This document shows positions 6,166 through 12,424 of a stretch of 55,446 nucleotides of DNA, piece after piece (positions within the stretch are counted from its first letter, which is position 1; the number at the start of each line of letters is the position of its first letter). The notes under the pieces were generated by a model. The model was not told the DNA's origin. It ran no database searches and saw only the letters and a program-made list of their open reading frames with translations. Both the position numbers and the translations under genes were made by a program. This stretch comes from a virus, in IMG/VR virus record IMGVR_UViG_3300030430_001863, positions 1-55,446 of that record; one strand, written 5' to 3'.

Positions 6166-7387
6166 TTTTCATTCCCTTCAACAAGTGACAGATAACATCA
6201 ATAGTCCAACCATTACCAAGCATACGATATCGTTGGGTGTTTGACACATGATTAGTGTAATTGTCTGGCACGGTCTGAAGACGCTCGCATTCCAGAGGCG
6301 TGAGTTTTCTCCACCGCAACTCGCTTTCGTTGACTACAACGTTGTCTTTTTCAACAGTCGTTAAACAGTTTGACTTGTCGTCTGTGCGAGTCTCAACCTT
6401 CTGCGTAAACTCAATAGACTTGTCATCGTCTCTGCGAATGCCTTTGTCATCCAGCCTACGATTTACAATGCGCCCTGCCATAACTTTTGGTTCAAGATTG
6501 CCGCCAGATGCCGCCGCTAGTGTTGGGGCTTTACCGTCAGGATGATACACCCTGCGATTGTAGTCATGCCCCTTTAAGTCTGCTTGCCCTGCCATAATCA
6601 GACCAGACTTTGTCTCAGGATCATCAAAACCAAATGACATCTGTCGTGTTTCTTTGAAATAGTTGTATGGCACGCCCTTATGCATATTGGCAGTCAGGGT
6701 AAAAGACTTCTCTGTCTCAAGCGTTTGCTCATAGCCGTCCGCTCGTCTTGACCCAGCTTGCCCCCACTTGTCGTTGCCACGCTCCATATATGCAACAGAC
6801 TTCATGCTGTGATAATGCTCTTCGCCAATATCCTCAACGCTCTGAAGAATGTCCTTCAAATATATGCGCTTGTTCTCTGGCAAAGATTTAACAGGAATAT
6901 TTGTCCAGTACAGGCGGTCACGGTTCTGTGCAGATACCAAATTGGAATTGATGCGCACAGGTTTTACGCCCAGCATTTTGGTTATGATGTCCTGAAACTC
7001 CTGTTTCATGGGCACGTTTTCAAGCAGAAAATATCTTGGCTTCAACTCTTCAAGCAAGCGGACATATTCAAAAAACAATTTGCTGCGGGGGTCGTCAAAC
7101 GCTAACTGACCGCCAGCAAACGAAAATCCCTGACAGGGTGAGCCGCCAATCAACAGGTCAATACCAACATATTCTGTGACATTGCCTGTGGTAACTTCCA
7201 GCTTGTTGTCGCCTGTTTGAACTTTGGTCACATCGCCCAGATGCACCGTGTCAGGATAGTTGGCTTTTGCAACTTTAATTGCGTGTTTATCAATCTCAGA
7301 CGCAAAGTAATTATCCACCTTGAAGCCGCACCGCTCAAGAGCGATGCGACCACAAGACATACCATCAAATAAGCTAAGAACGTTCAT
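6152..7387 (-). CDS. DNA (cytosine-5) methyltransferase
   Basis: The product is 411 residues. All main C5 motifs are visible: motif I LSLFDGMSCGRIAL at the N-terminus, motif IV GGSPCQGFSF with the catalytic Cys, motif VI LLENV, motif VIII SAQNRDRLYW, and C-terminal motifs IX-X (RYRMLGNGWTIDVICHLL). A long target-recognition region lies between VIII and IX. The ATG at 7387 shares a base with the upstream stop (TGATG). It likely methylates phage DNA against host restriction, or marks it for regulation. No cognate endonuclease lies nearby, so it is an orphan methylase. Sequence specificity cannot be read from here. Confidence 0.92.
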   Translation of the reverse strand: MNVLSLFDGMSCGRIALERCGFKVDNYFASEIDKHAIKVAKANYPDTVHLGDVTKVQTGDNKLEVTTGNVTEYVGIDLLIGGSPCQGFSFAGGQLAFDDPRSKLFFEYVRLLEELKPRYFLLENVPMKQEFQDIITKMLGVKPVRINSNLVSAQNRDRLYWTNIPVKSLPENKRIYLKDILQSVEDIGEEHYHSMKSVAYMERGNDKWGQAGSRRADGYEQTLETEKSFTLTANMHKGVPYNYFKETRQMSFGFDDPETKSGLIMAGQADLKGHDYNRRVYHPDGKAPTLAAASGGNLEPKVMAGRIVNRRLDDKGIRRDDDKSIEFTQKVETRTDDKSNCLTTVEKDNVVVNESELRWRKLTPLECERLQTVPDNYTNHVSNTQRYRMLGNGWTIDVICHLLKGMKNGKN

Positions 7388-7863
7388 CACCAACTCGCCT
7401 GATATTCAACTGAATGCCAATATTCATCGCCACCAGACTCCAACCATTCTGCGGCTTTTTCAAAAACCTTCGCATCCTCGTGGGCACGCTCACACAACTC
7501 GTCCCACCATTCTTCGTCACCAAAAAAGCAACCACGAACAACATCTCCATTAGACGGTAGTGAAGTAGGGGCATTGCCCTTCAGCACTTTAGCAACCCAC
7601 CGCAAATCTTCTGCACTCAATTCAATGGGGCGACAATTATCTTCACCATCAGCAAAAGCATTAACGAATAACTGATGCAAAGGGGCGTGCTTACGCCAAT
7701 AACCAAGGTCTAGTTTCTGGCTACTTCTGCGAAATCCATCAACAGTATCCTCATTAATCGGTATAATACCGCCATCATCATTGCGTAAAAATTCACCGTT
7801 CTCGTCCTTCGCGTACTGAGTACGCTTGAACTTATCTCCAGTTAAATACATATCTAATCCCAT
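7387..7863 (-). CDS. Conserved phage hypothetical protein (MGLDMYL family)
   Basis: The product is 158 residues and begins MGLDMYLTG, with GYWRKHAPLHQLFVNAF in the middle and a Trp/acid-rich end. Proteins with this opening and a YWRK-x-xxLH segment are widespread in phages without known function. GGAG precedes the ATG, and the end overlaps the methyltransferase start by one base. Its constant position beside the methylase may mean shared timing rather than shared function. Confidence 0.75.
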   Translation of the reverse strand: MGLDMYLTGDKFKRTQYAKDENGEFLRNDDGGIIPINEDTVDGFRRSSQKLDLGYWRKHAPLHQLFVNAFADGEDNCRPIELSAEDLRWVAKVLKGNAPTSLPSNGDVVRGCFFGDEEWWDELCERAHEDAKVFEKAAEWLESGGDEYWHSVEYQASW

Positions 7864-7864
7864 T

Positions 7865-8056
7865 TTACTTCTCCAATTCAGCTTGCATTAAAATTTTCAC
7901 GATTTCTGCCCTAGCGGCAAGTTCCTTCGCAACTTCTGCGTCTTCAACAGTATTCGCATATTTGGCATCGTTCTGGTCTTCAATAAACCTATCCAAAGCC
8001 ACTTCCAAAACATTCCACTGCCTGTCGGTCAGTGAGATTGATTTCACTTTAGTCAT
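7865..8056 (-). CDS. Small hypothetical protein (63 aa)
   Basis: The start at 8056 is chosen because GAGGAGG lies just upstream; longer readings have none. The product is a short helical, acidic protein (LTDRQWNVLEVALDRFIEDQND). It overlaps the upstream gene by eight bases. No family recognised. Confidence 0.6.
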   Translation of the reverse strand: MTKVKSISLTDRQWNVLEVALDRFIEDQNDAKYANTVEDAEVAKELAARAEIVKILMQAELEK

Positions 8057-8252
8057 TCTGAACCTCCTCAATAAATTGAACTGTTGGACAATCACGAAAC
8101 TGCTCGTCCTTGTCTGAAGGCGATGCATGATCCCATGCATCCTCAATATCAAGTTCGACCATCTCCTGTGCGTGTTCAGGACTTTCCGCCTCAACAAGCA
8201 CCGTCCGATATTCAAAAGTTGGCATACCCAACATCACTTCAAACTTAGGCAT
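8049..8252 (-). CDS. Small hypothetical protein (67 aa)
   Basis: The start at 8252 follows AAGGAG at good spacing. It opens MPKFEVMLGMPTFEYRTVLVEAES, a strand-turn-strand pattern, then HAQEMVELDIEDAW, resembling small beta-alpha phage proteins. It overlaps neighbours on both sides by eight bases. Function unknown. Confidence 0.6.
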   Translation of the reverse strand: MPKFEVMLGMPTFEYRTVLVEAESPEHAQEMVELDIEDAWDHASPSDKDEQFRDCPTVQFIEEVQND

Positions 8253-8421
8253 TTTGTTTCTCCTTGGCGCGTGACCACGCATCGTCCATCATAGATGCTA
8301 TGTGACTAGCAAGTGTCGGCCATCTAGTGACTAAAATATGTGCGAACTCTTGTTTGCTCTCATCATCTAAACGAGCAAGAGCCACAACGACTTCTTCAGG
8401 TTGGAGTTTCAATTTAGGCAT
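8245..8421 (-). CDS. Small hypothetical protein (58 aa)
   Basis: The start is taken at 8421 (third of the consecutive GTG/ATG/ATG codons), five bases after GGGAGG. The product is a short helical protein (LQPEEVVVALARLDDESKQEF) with no recognised motif. The end overlaps the next gene by eight bases and the start overlaps the zinc-finger gene upstream. Confidence 0.55.
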   Translation of the reverse strand: MPKLKLQPEEVVVALARLDDESKQEFAHILVTRWPTLASHIASMMDDAWSRAKEKQNA

Positions 8422-8611
8422 CATCACCTCCCACTACATAATGAAACTTGAAACCCGAACCACCGCACTTGTGGCAATCAACGATGTCACCATAAAAATC
8501 AACATCACAACCATAACCACCACACCAATCACAATACACGCCAAACTCGATGCGTGAACCCTGAACCACGAGCCTTGTATCTTGAACCTCGTGAACATAA
8601 TTTTCTGACAT
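8414..8611 (-). CDS. Second DnaJ-type CxxCxGxG zinc-finger small protein
   Basis: The product is 65 residues from the ATG at 8611, preceded by GGAGG. It contains CDWCGGYG and CHKCGGSG, two CxxCxGxG units about 15 residues apart, flanked by short strands. It is the first gene of the leftward accessory operon, directly downstream of a good promoter, so it is expected early. It resembles the product at 5775-6014 in its zinc units but not in the remaining sequence. Confidence 0.65.
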   Translation of the reverse strand: MSENYVHEVQDTRLVVQGSRIEFGVYCDWCGGYGCDVDFYGDIVDCHKCGGSGFKFHYVVGGDDA

Positions 8612-8641
8612 CTTGTGTCCTCCATGATTTAACTTGCTTTT

Positions 8642-8671
8642 ATTGTACTGTAAGACACTATGCAACGTCAA
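8642..8671 (-). promoter_or_regulatory. Sigma70-like promoter of the leftward accessory operon
   Basis: On the minus strand TTGACG (8671-8666) and TACAAT (8647-8642) lie 18 bp apart, each 5/6 to consensus. The start would be near 8635, 24 bases before the first ATG. Two TGTCAC repeats (8691, 8700) sit just upstream, well placed for a regulator. Confidence 0.6.
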
Positions 8672-8690
8672 GCGACAACATGCAAACATT

Positions 8691-8975
8691 TGTCACGTTT
8701 GTCACACTTATAGAAGAAATTCCTGAAAAAAAAAAAAAAAAAAATAATTTTCCAGGAGGTGTGACAAGTGTGACAAGTGTGACAAGGGGGGTTAACTACA
8801 TGAAAAACAACAAAACTGCTTGTCACGTTTGTGTCACGTTTGTCACGGTACTAGGGGTGTTTTTGCATTTTCACATATATATAGCTTGTGGAAATCGCTT
8901 TTAGGTCATGCTAAAAAAAGGGTAGAAGTGTGACAAGTGTGACAAATTTAGAGGACAACCGTGACAAGTGTGACA
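8691..8975. repeat. Iteron-like cluster of 12 GTGACA/TGTCAC repeats
   Basis: This 349-bp gap (8612-8960) has no convincing gene. It holds twelve copies of a 6-bp core in four groups: TGTCAC at 8691 and 8700; three perfect tandem 9-mers GTGTGACAA at 8759-8785; TGTCAC at 8821, 8832 and 8841; then GTGACA at 8930, 8939, 8961 and 8970. Copies are about 9-11 bp apart within groups, roughly one helical turn. A run of 19 A (8726-8744) lies between groups. The last copies overlap the start of the small terminase gene. Possible roles: replication origin, regulator array, or packaging recognition site. Confidence 0.8.
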
Positions 8976-9512
8976 ACATTAGAAGACGATCCAAAAGAAT
9001 TAAATAATCGTCAAAAAGAGTTTGCCAGATATTACGTTGAAGGGATTTACTCAAACGCAGAATGCGCTCGTAAAGCTGGTTATTCTCCTGCCTCATCTAT
9101 GACAATGGCATCCAAGCTGCTGAACGGTTCTTATGCTCCGCACGTTGTGGAGTATATACAAGAACTCAGGCAAGAACGTGAGAGACGTTATGGGGTAACC
9201 ATGATTGGACAGTTGAAAAGACTGGACGAACTTTCAAGAGGAGCTGAAGATGCTGGACAGTACTCCGCAGCAATTAACGCTGAAAAGATACGCTCTGCCT
9301 TGGGCGGTCTGACAGTTGATAGGCGTGAACAAATTCACCAGCTTGACGACATGACAAAAGAAGACATCGCTTTACGGCTAAGTGAATTGCGCAAGCAATA
9401 TCCGCAGGCGTTCATAGAAGGTACATATACAGAGAAATCAAATGTTGGAAAAAAACTTTTGGACAACCGTAAAGAAGAACCTGCCTCCGAAAACATTCTC
9501 GACACGAATTGA
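8961..9512 (+). CDS. terS: Terminase small subunit
   Basis: The product is 183 residues. Near the N-terminus LNNRQKEFARYYVEGIYSNA is followed by ECARKAGYS, the helix-turn-helix opening typical of small terminases. A helical middle (YIQELRQERERRYG) and acidic C-terminal part follow. It binds the packaging site and hands DNA to the large subunit, which lies 6 kb away. The start is GTG at 8961 (or GTG 8970), inside the repeat cluster, so the repeats also encode the first residues (VTSVTT). This placement raises the possibility that it binds the repeats. Confidence 0.8.
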   Translation: MTSVTTLEDDPKELNNRQKEFARYYVEGIYSNAECARKAGYSPASSMTMASKLLNGSYAPHVVEYIQELRQERERRYGVTMIGQLKRLDELSRGAEDAGQYSAAINAEKIRSALGGLTVDRREQIHQLDDMTKEDIALRLSELRKQYPQAFIEGTYTEKSNVGKKLLDNRKEEPASENILDTN

Positions 9513-9897
9513 AAACAGACATGGTGGCGGAGTGCCTGACGTACACATTGTCTGGGACTGTTTGCCCTTCTGGATAGAATTAAAGGTAACAAAAGGAAAG
9601 GGGGTAAACCTCTCTCCACAACAAATTGCATGGAATACCGCATATTCTCGGTGCGGAGGGCTTTCTTTCATCTTGGTTAAAGGGTCGGGGCAGGCCGACC
9701 TATTTTTGTTTGAGGGGGGTCGGGCATCGGAGGTCGGGGCAGTCGGGCTCGATGCTGAACCCCTGTATCGGGGTCGGGACTGGTCGGGTCTATGGGACAA
9801 GATTCGGGAGTCGGGGTTCGGGACTTCGGGGTCGGGGTTCGGGGGTCATCGGTTCTTGACCCAAGGGGCAGGGACTGGTGCACCAGTACAACAGTAA
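9442..9897 (+). CDS. PD-(D/E)XK nuclease (VRR-NUC / resolvase-like)
   Basis: The product is 151 residues. The core is E24 in RIENRHGG, then GGVPDVHI with D33, a strand, and E46-x-K48 in FWIELKV, then LSPQQIAWN: the catalytic pattern of small PD-(D/E)XK nucleases. It may cut branched DNA before packaging or degrade host DNA. It overlaps terS by 71 bases, but the catalytic residues lie after the overlap start. The C-terminal third is low-complexity Gly/Ser, encoded by TCGGG-rich DNA repeats, and may be an added tail. Confidence 0.8.
   Translation: MLEKNFWTTVKKNLPPKTFSTRIENRHGGGVPDVHIVWDCLPFWIELKVTKGKGVNLSPQQIAWNTAYSRCGGLSFILVKGSGQADLFLFEGGRASEVGAVGLDAEPLYRGRDWSGLWDKIRESGFGTSGSGFGGHRFLTQGAGTGAPVQQ
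9702..9851. repeat. TCGGG-rich repeat tract in the 3' end of the nuclease gene
   Basis: About a dozen TCGGG/TCGGGG units occur on the plus strand, densest at 9807-9845, with G runs spaced like possible quadruplexes. Similar tracts occur at 10649-10676 and 12429-12466, each at the 3' end of, or beyond, a gene. Confidence 0.6.
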
Positions 9898-9916
9898 GTG
9901 ACCGCAGCACCTAGCT

Positions 9917-9940
9917 GAAAAAAAGGGGCTTGCGCCCCTT
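9917..9940 (-). terminator. Rho-independent terminator of the GP88-family gene
   Basis: A 7-bp stem pairs AAGGGGC (9923-9929) with GCCCCTT (9934-9940) around a 4-base loop. On the minus strand it is followed by a run of Ts (9924-9918). It lies three bases beyond the GP88-type stop codon and may also stop rightward transcription from the nuclease gene. Confidence 0.85.
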
Positions 9941-9942
9941 CT

Positions 9943-10545
9943 TCATTTTACTGCCTCTACGATTTGAGTAACTCCGTTATTAGGAATGTAGCAAAGCAAA
10001 CAATCTTTGCATTTTTGACCTGTGCAATTTTGCACTGTCTCACTGTCAGGTGATACGTTGTTAAACGTGCGGTCAAAATGTTTTGGCGGATTATCAAGAA
10101 CCGCATCAATTTTTGGATTGCTGAAAATCAAAATCAGATTTTCTGGTTTGTCATTATTAGCGTAAAACCTATTGATTAAGTCTTTGCGCTTAGTCCACAA
10201 TGCAAATTTAGTATGCGCATTATGTAGTGCAATGTTATGAAGATTTTCTAGCATGGTAAGATTTATCAATTCACCATGTCCTGAAAATCTTACAAACGCT
10301 TCTAAGAATGTCGGCAATAAATGAGGCGGAATAATACCCTCAGATAATGCTTTACTGTTTCTTTCCCATGCAGGAATACATCCCTTGCGAAATGTTTCGA
10401 GCATTTCCCATGAATAGCATTTTGTGCAAATGATATCGTCTGAGCCGCACGCGCTCATTTTTTGGCAATAAGGGTTCGATAGCGTGTTAGTGTTAATCGC
10501 TTTAAACCCTTCTAGCTTGCCTGTCATATTTGAGATTGTAAGCAT
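9943..10545 (-). CDS. GP88-family phage protein
   Basis: The product is 200 residues. It has clustered cysteines (CGSDDIICTKCYSWEM, residues about 33-47), a conserved W-x-RN segment (PAWERNSKALSEG), and a C-terminal Cys group (CTGQKCKDCLLCYI). This matches the mycobacteriophage gene-product-88 domain found in many phages. The cysteine spacing suggests metal or Fe-S binding; function is unproven. It is monocistronic with its own promoter (10575-10604) and terminator (9917-9940), suggesting separate control. Confidence 0.75.
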   Translation of the reverse strand: MLTISNMTGKLEGFKAINTNTLSNPYCQKMSACGSDDIICTKCYSWEMLETFRKGCIPAWERNSKALSEGIIPPHLLPTFLEAFVRFSGHGELINLTMLENLHNIALHNAHTKFALWTKRKDLINRFYANNDKPENLILIFSNPKIDAVLDNPPKHFDRTFNNVSPDSETVQNCTGQKCKDCLLCYIPNNGVTQIVEAVK

Positions 10546-10574
10546 TTAATTCTCCATAGTTTTGCTTATGATTT

Positions 10575-10604
10575 ATTTTAACATGAAAACACAAGTAAAA
10601 ACAA
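10575..10604 (-). promoter_or_regulatory. Putative promoter of the GP88-family gene
   Basis: On the minus strand TTGTTT (10604-10599) and TAAAAT (10580-10575, 5/6) are 18 bp apart. The start near 10568 gives a leader of about 22 bases containing GGAG before the ATG at 10545. Confidence 0.45.
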
Positions 10605-10648
10605 GTTAAATGTTCGGGACTCTAACACTGTCCGCAGCAGCTAGGGTG

Positions 10649-10676
10649 TCGGGGTCGGGGTTCGGGATTCGGGGTA
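10649..10676. repeat. Intergenic TCGGG repeat tract
   Basis: Four to five tandem-like units (gtcggggtcggggttcggg and following) lie on the plus strand between the GP88 promoter and the next terminator. The sequence is nearly the same as in the nuclease tail (about 9828-9845). The gap 10605-10771 holds this tract, the terminator at 10685-10708 and two small inverted repeats (10713-10737 and 10752-10766), but no gene. Confidence 0.6.
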
Positions 10677-10684
10677 AAAGAATC

Positions 10685-10708
10685 GAGGCCAAGCGGGGGC
10701 TTGGCCTC
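10685..10708 (-). terminator. Terminator of the DUF3085-like / small membrane peptide operon
   Basis: A perfect 10-bp stem pairs GAGGCCAAGC (10685-10694) with GCTTGGCCTC (10699-10708) around GGGG. On the minus strand it is followed by GATTCTTTTA. Two further short inverted repeats precede it at 10713-10737 and 10752-10766. Confidence 0.7.
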
Positions 10709-10771
10709 TAGTCTTGTTATTATGGAGGACTAACAAGAATAATTATAAGTACACCTGGATCAGGTGCTACG

Positions 10772-10876
10772 TCAATCGTCAAACTTGATTGCGTAGATCA
10801 GGAGGGCGAAAATCGCTAGTACATAAAAAATAACCAGCCCGATGTTGATCAGGCTGGTTATATCAAGGTTGTTCAT
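10772..10876 (-). CDS. 34-residue single-span membrane peptide
   Basis: A short ORF reads from ATG 10876 to TGA 10774-10772. The ATG overlaps the stop of the DUF3085-like gene as ATGA. Residues about 9-28 are hydrophobic (LINIGLVIFYVLAIFALLIY), flanked by MNNLDITS and AIKFDD: one transmembrane helix with polar ends. Its size fits a small phage membrane effector, for example a holin-like, superinfection or host-modulating peptide. Exact function unknown. The DNA also contains a 10-bp inverted repeat (10830-10839 / 10852-10861). Confidence 0.65.
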   Translation of the reverse strand: MNNLDITSLINIGLVIFYVLAIFALLIYAIKFDD

Positions 10877-11244
10877 GCTACGATTTCTAATTTTGTTTCA
10901 GATAAGCCGATTTCTAACTCGCATGTTTCCATCATACGCCGAACCTGTTTCTTGGCTAATGGGATAAACTCCGCAAAGTCGTCACGACTAACAGCATAAG
11001 TCTTGTCCCAAATGTCAGGCTGGTTTTTGTCATAGCCTTTGGCATAAATAACATGAACACCATCGCCATCCATGTCCCTATCTTCCATGTGACATGGTGA
11101 CATGACATAGATGCCATCATCCTTAACCAGCCATAATCCATAATCGCCCGTGTTCTCTGAAGTATAAGGAAGTTTGCGTGGATGGTTCATCATATGTGTA
11201 AGCATACGCTGAAACTCTTTACTCTTAAATTTTAGTCTATGCAT
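10873..11244 (-). CDS. DUF3085-like phage protein
   Basis: The product is 123 residues from the ATG at 11244 (GGAGG just upstream). The pattern fits DUF3085: an N-terminal helix with LTHMMNHP, then GDYGLWLVKDDGIYVMSP, then a short alpha/beta end. Function unknown. It has its own promoter (11277-11306) and is followed by the overlapping membrane peptide gene, so the two are made together. Confidence 0.65.
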   Translation of the reverse strand: MHRLKFKSKEFQRMLTHMMNHPRKLPYTSENTGDYGLWLVKDDGIYVMSPCHMEDRDMDGDGVHVIYAKGYDKNQPDIWDKTYAVSRDDFAEFIPLAKKQVRRMMETCELEIGLSETKLEIVA

Positions 11245-11276
11245 TAATACCTCCATTAGACTATTGTACATGATTT

Positions 11277-11306
11277 AGTATAGCATACCCAGGATATTAA
11301 ATACAA
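11277..11306 (-). promoter_or_regulatory. Sigma70-like promoter of the DUF3085-like operon
   Basis: On the minus strand TTGTAT (11306-11301) and TATACT (11282-11277, 5/6) are 18 bp apart. It starts right after the terminator at 11311-11336; the predicted leader is about 25 bases. Confidence 0.55.
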
Positions 11307-11310
11307 ACAA

Positions 11311-11336
11311 AAAGAGGCGGAAAAACCCGCCTCTTT
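11311..11336 (-). terminator. Rho-independent terminator (bidirectional-looking)
   Basis: A 10-bp stem pairs AAAGAGGCGG (11311-11320) with CCGCCTCTTT (11327-11336) around AAAAAC, with T runs on either strand. It ends the leftward unit 12294-11355, 19 bases beyond the last stop. Confidence 0.85.
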
Positions 11337-11354
11337 TCGCACCCTATGGAGAAT

Positions 11355-11507
11355 TTATTTTGCTTGGAGCCTACGTTGCAAGATACGATTTTGAGATATG
11401 TTAGTCAGTCTCAAAAGTTTCTGCGTGATTTTTGGCAACGGCTTGAGCCGTTTAATCAAATGTTTTTCGCCATTCTTATCTGGCCTTGTTACATAAACGT
11501 AGTTCAT
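11355..11507 (-). CDS. Small basic protein (50 aa)
   Basis: An ORF runs from ATG 11507 to TAA 11357-11355. The ATG overlaps the upstream stop as ATGA. The product is strongly basic (about 14 Lys/Arg of 50, e.g. HLIKRLKPLPKITQKLLRL) and helical. Possible nucleic-acid binder; no family recognised. It is last before the terminator at 11311-11336. Confidence 0.6.
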   Translation of the reverse strand: MNYVYVTRPDKNGEKHLIKRLKPLPKITQKLLRLTNISQNRILQRRLQAK

Positions 11508-11875
11508 GATGAAGCTCTTTCATAATTTAGATATTCTTCTTTTGGATATTCTTGTTCATGCTTTAAATATTCTTCTTTTGGATATGCCAATGGGCGGCTC
11601 AAATATGGCACTTCCAATTCTGGCAATACCTCTTCAATAGTCTCAGCACAAAAAGTCCATCCCGTGCACCCGTATTCGTAGTCGATAATAACTGAAAACC
11701 TGAACGAGTCTTCAATCTCTCTCTTTTTAGGGTCAGGATGATTAACGAATATTTGATAGCCTTTATAATAAAAGCTAGGGCAAACATCATTTTTATAACT
11801 AATGTTCACCCAACCCTCAGGAACGTGAAAGTCCTTCAAGCAATCTTTAAAAAACTTATCCATAAAATGCATCAT
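11504..11875 (-). CDS. Hypothetical protein with duplicated C-terminal 12-residue unit
   Basis: The product is 123 residues. The N-terminal two thirds look like a small globular alpha/beta protein with aromatic clusters (SFYYKGYQIF, DYEYGCTGWTF). The end carries two copies of a YPKEEYL unit 12 residues apart, encoded by a perfect 19-bp repeat (11531-11549 and 11567-11585, period 36). The ATG overlaps the previous stop. No family recognised. Confidence 0.6.
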   Translation of the reverse strand: MMHFMDKFFKDCLKDFHVPEGWVNISYKNDVCPSFYYKGYQIFVNHPDPKKREIEDSFRFSVIIDYEYGCTGWTFCAETIEEVLPELEVPYLSRPLAYPKEEYLKHEQEYPKEEYLNYERASS

Positions 11876-12294
11876 GCCGCCCCTCTTCCATACTTTTCCA
11901 TCATGTCAACGTGGGTGCCTTCCCAAATGGTTTCCCATTTAATTGAGCCGTCCTTCTGATAAAATGACTCCTGAATTTCAACCCATAAAGTTTTAAGGCT
12001 CTTATCAAAATGAATGATGTAATGATAGTCGCACCAACTATGTGCATCCAGAATTTCATCTTCATTTTTAAAATGATGTGATATTAAACGAACCTCGCCA
12101 CCGTTCTTGTTCTTATTGGCGGCAACGAATGCGGCGGCAAATTCATCCGCCTCGTATCTCGGAAGAGGCCATGCCATAGACTTAGCCTCCTCAATAAAGT
12201 GAACCGCACCTTGCGGATAATTATCATAATGCTTGTATACAAAGCACTCGTCACTATCGTTATCTTGAAATTGATAAATCGCTCTAGTTCCCAT
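11872..12294 (-). CDS. Conserved phage hypothetical protein (MGTRAIYQF family)
   Basis: The product is 140 residues from the ATG at 12294, with GGAGG upstream. It opens MGTRAIYQFQDND, followed by VYKHYDNYPQGAVHF; this opening with a Y-x-NYP or Y-DGYP segment is shared by many phage hypotheticals. A DYHYIIHFDKSLKTLWVEI strand pair follows. Function unknown. The region just upstream is a strong hairpin with T tract, so expression may rely on read-through or on a promoter inside the hairpin. Confidence 0.65.
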   Translation of the reverse strand: MGTRAIYQFQDNDSDECFVYKHYDNYPQGAVHFIEEAKSMAWPLPRYEADEFAAAFVAANKNKNGGEVRLISHHFKNEDEILDAHSWCDYHYIIHFDKSLKTLWVEIQESFYQKDGSIKWETIWEGTHVDMMEKYGRGAA

Positions 12295-12316
12295 TTTGTC
12301 CTCCATATAGACGGTT

Positions 12317-12363
12317 AAAAAAGGGCACGGTTCATTTTTTTATTACTCCTTATGAACCGTGCC
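12317..12363 (-). terminator. Long-stem terminator / possible attenuator between 12425 and 12294
   Basis: A 12-bp perfect stem pairs 12324-12335 with 12352-12363 (GGCACGGTTCAT and its complement). On the minus strand it is followed by CTTTTTT. The 16-base loop contains AAGGAG, and an ATG in the second arm opens a six-codon frame (MNRALF). A weak promoter match (TTGGCA 12365-12360, TAAAAA 12342-12337) lies within the hairpin. It ends the 13317-12425 operon and may also time expression of the 12294 gene. The gap 12307-12424 holds nothing else but an AT-rich stretch. Confidence 0.75.
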
Positions 12364-12424
12364 AAGTTGTGAACGAAAGGATAATAATTTATCCTACCAT
12401 AAAAACAAATAAAAACAAACAAAA

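Noticed and set aside
8726-8744. Run of 19 A as a functional element
   Set aside because: Could be a real spacer but also a homopolymer length error; no supporting feature beyond its place in the repeat cluster.
8554-8904. Rightward ORF of about 116 codons across the repeat region
   Set aside because: Its sequence is the repeat and poly-A translated (VTSVTSVT, KKKKK); no ribosome site. Chance reading.
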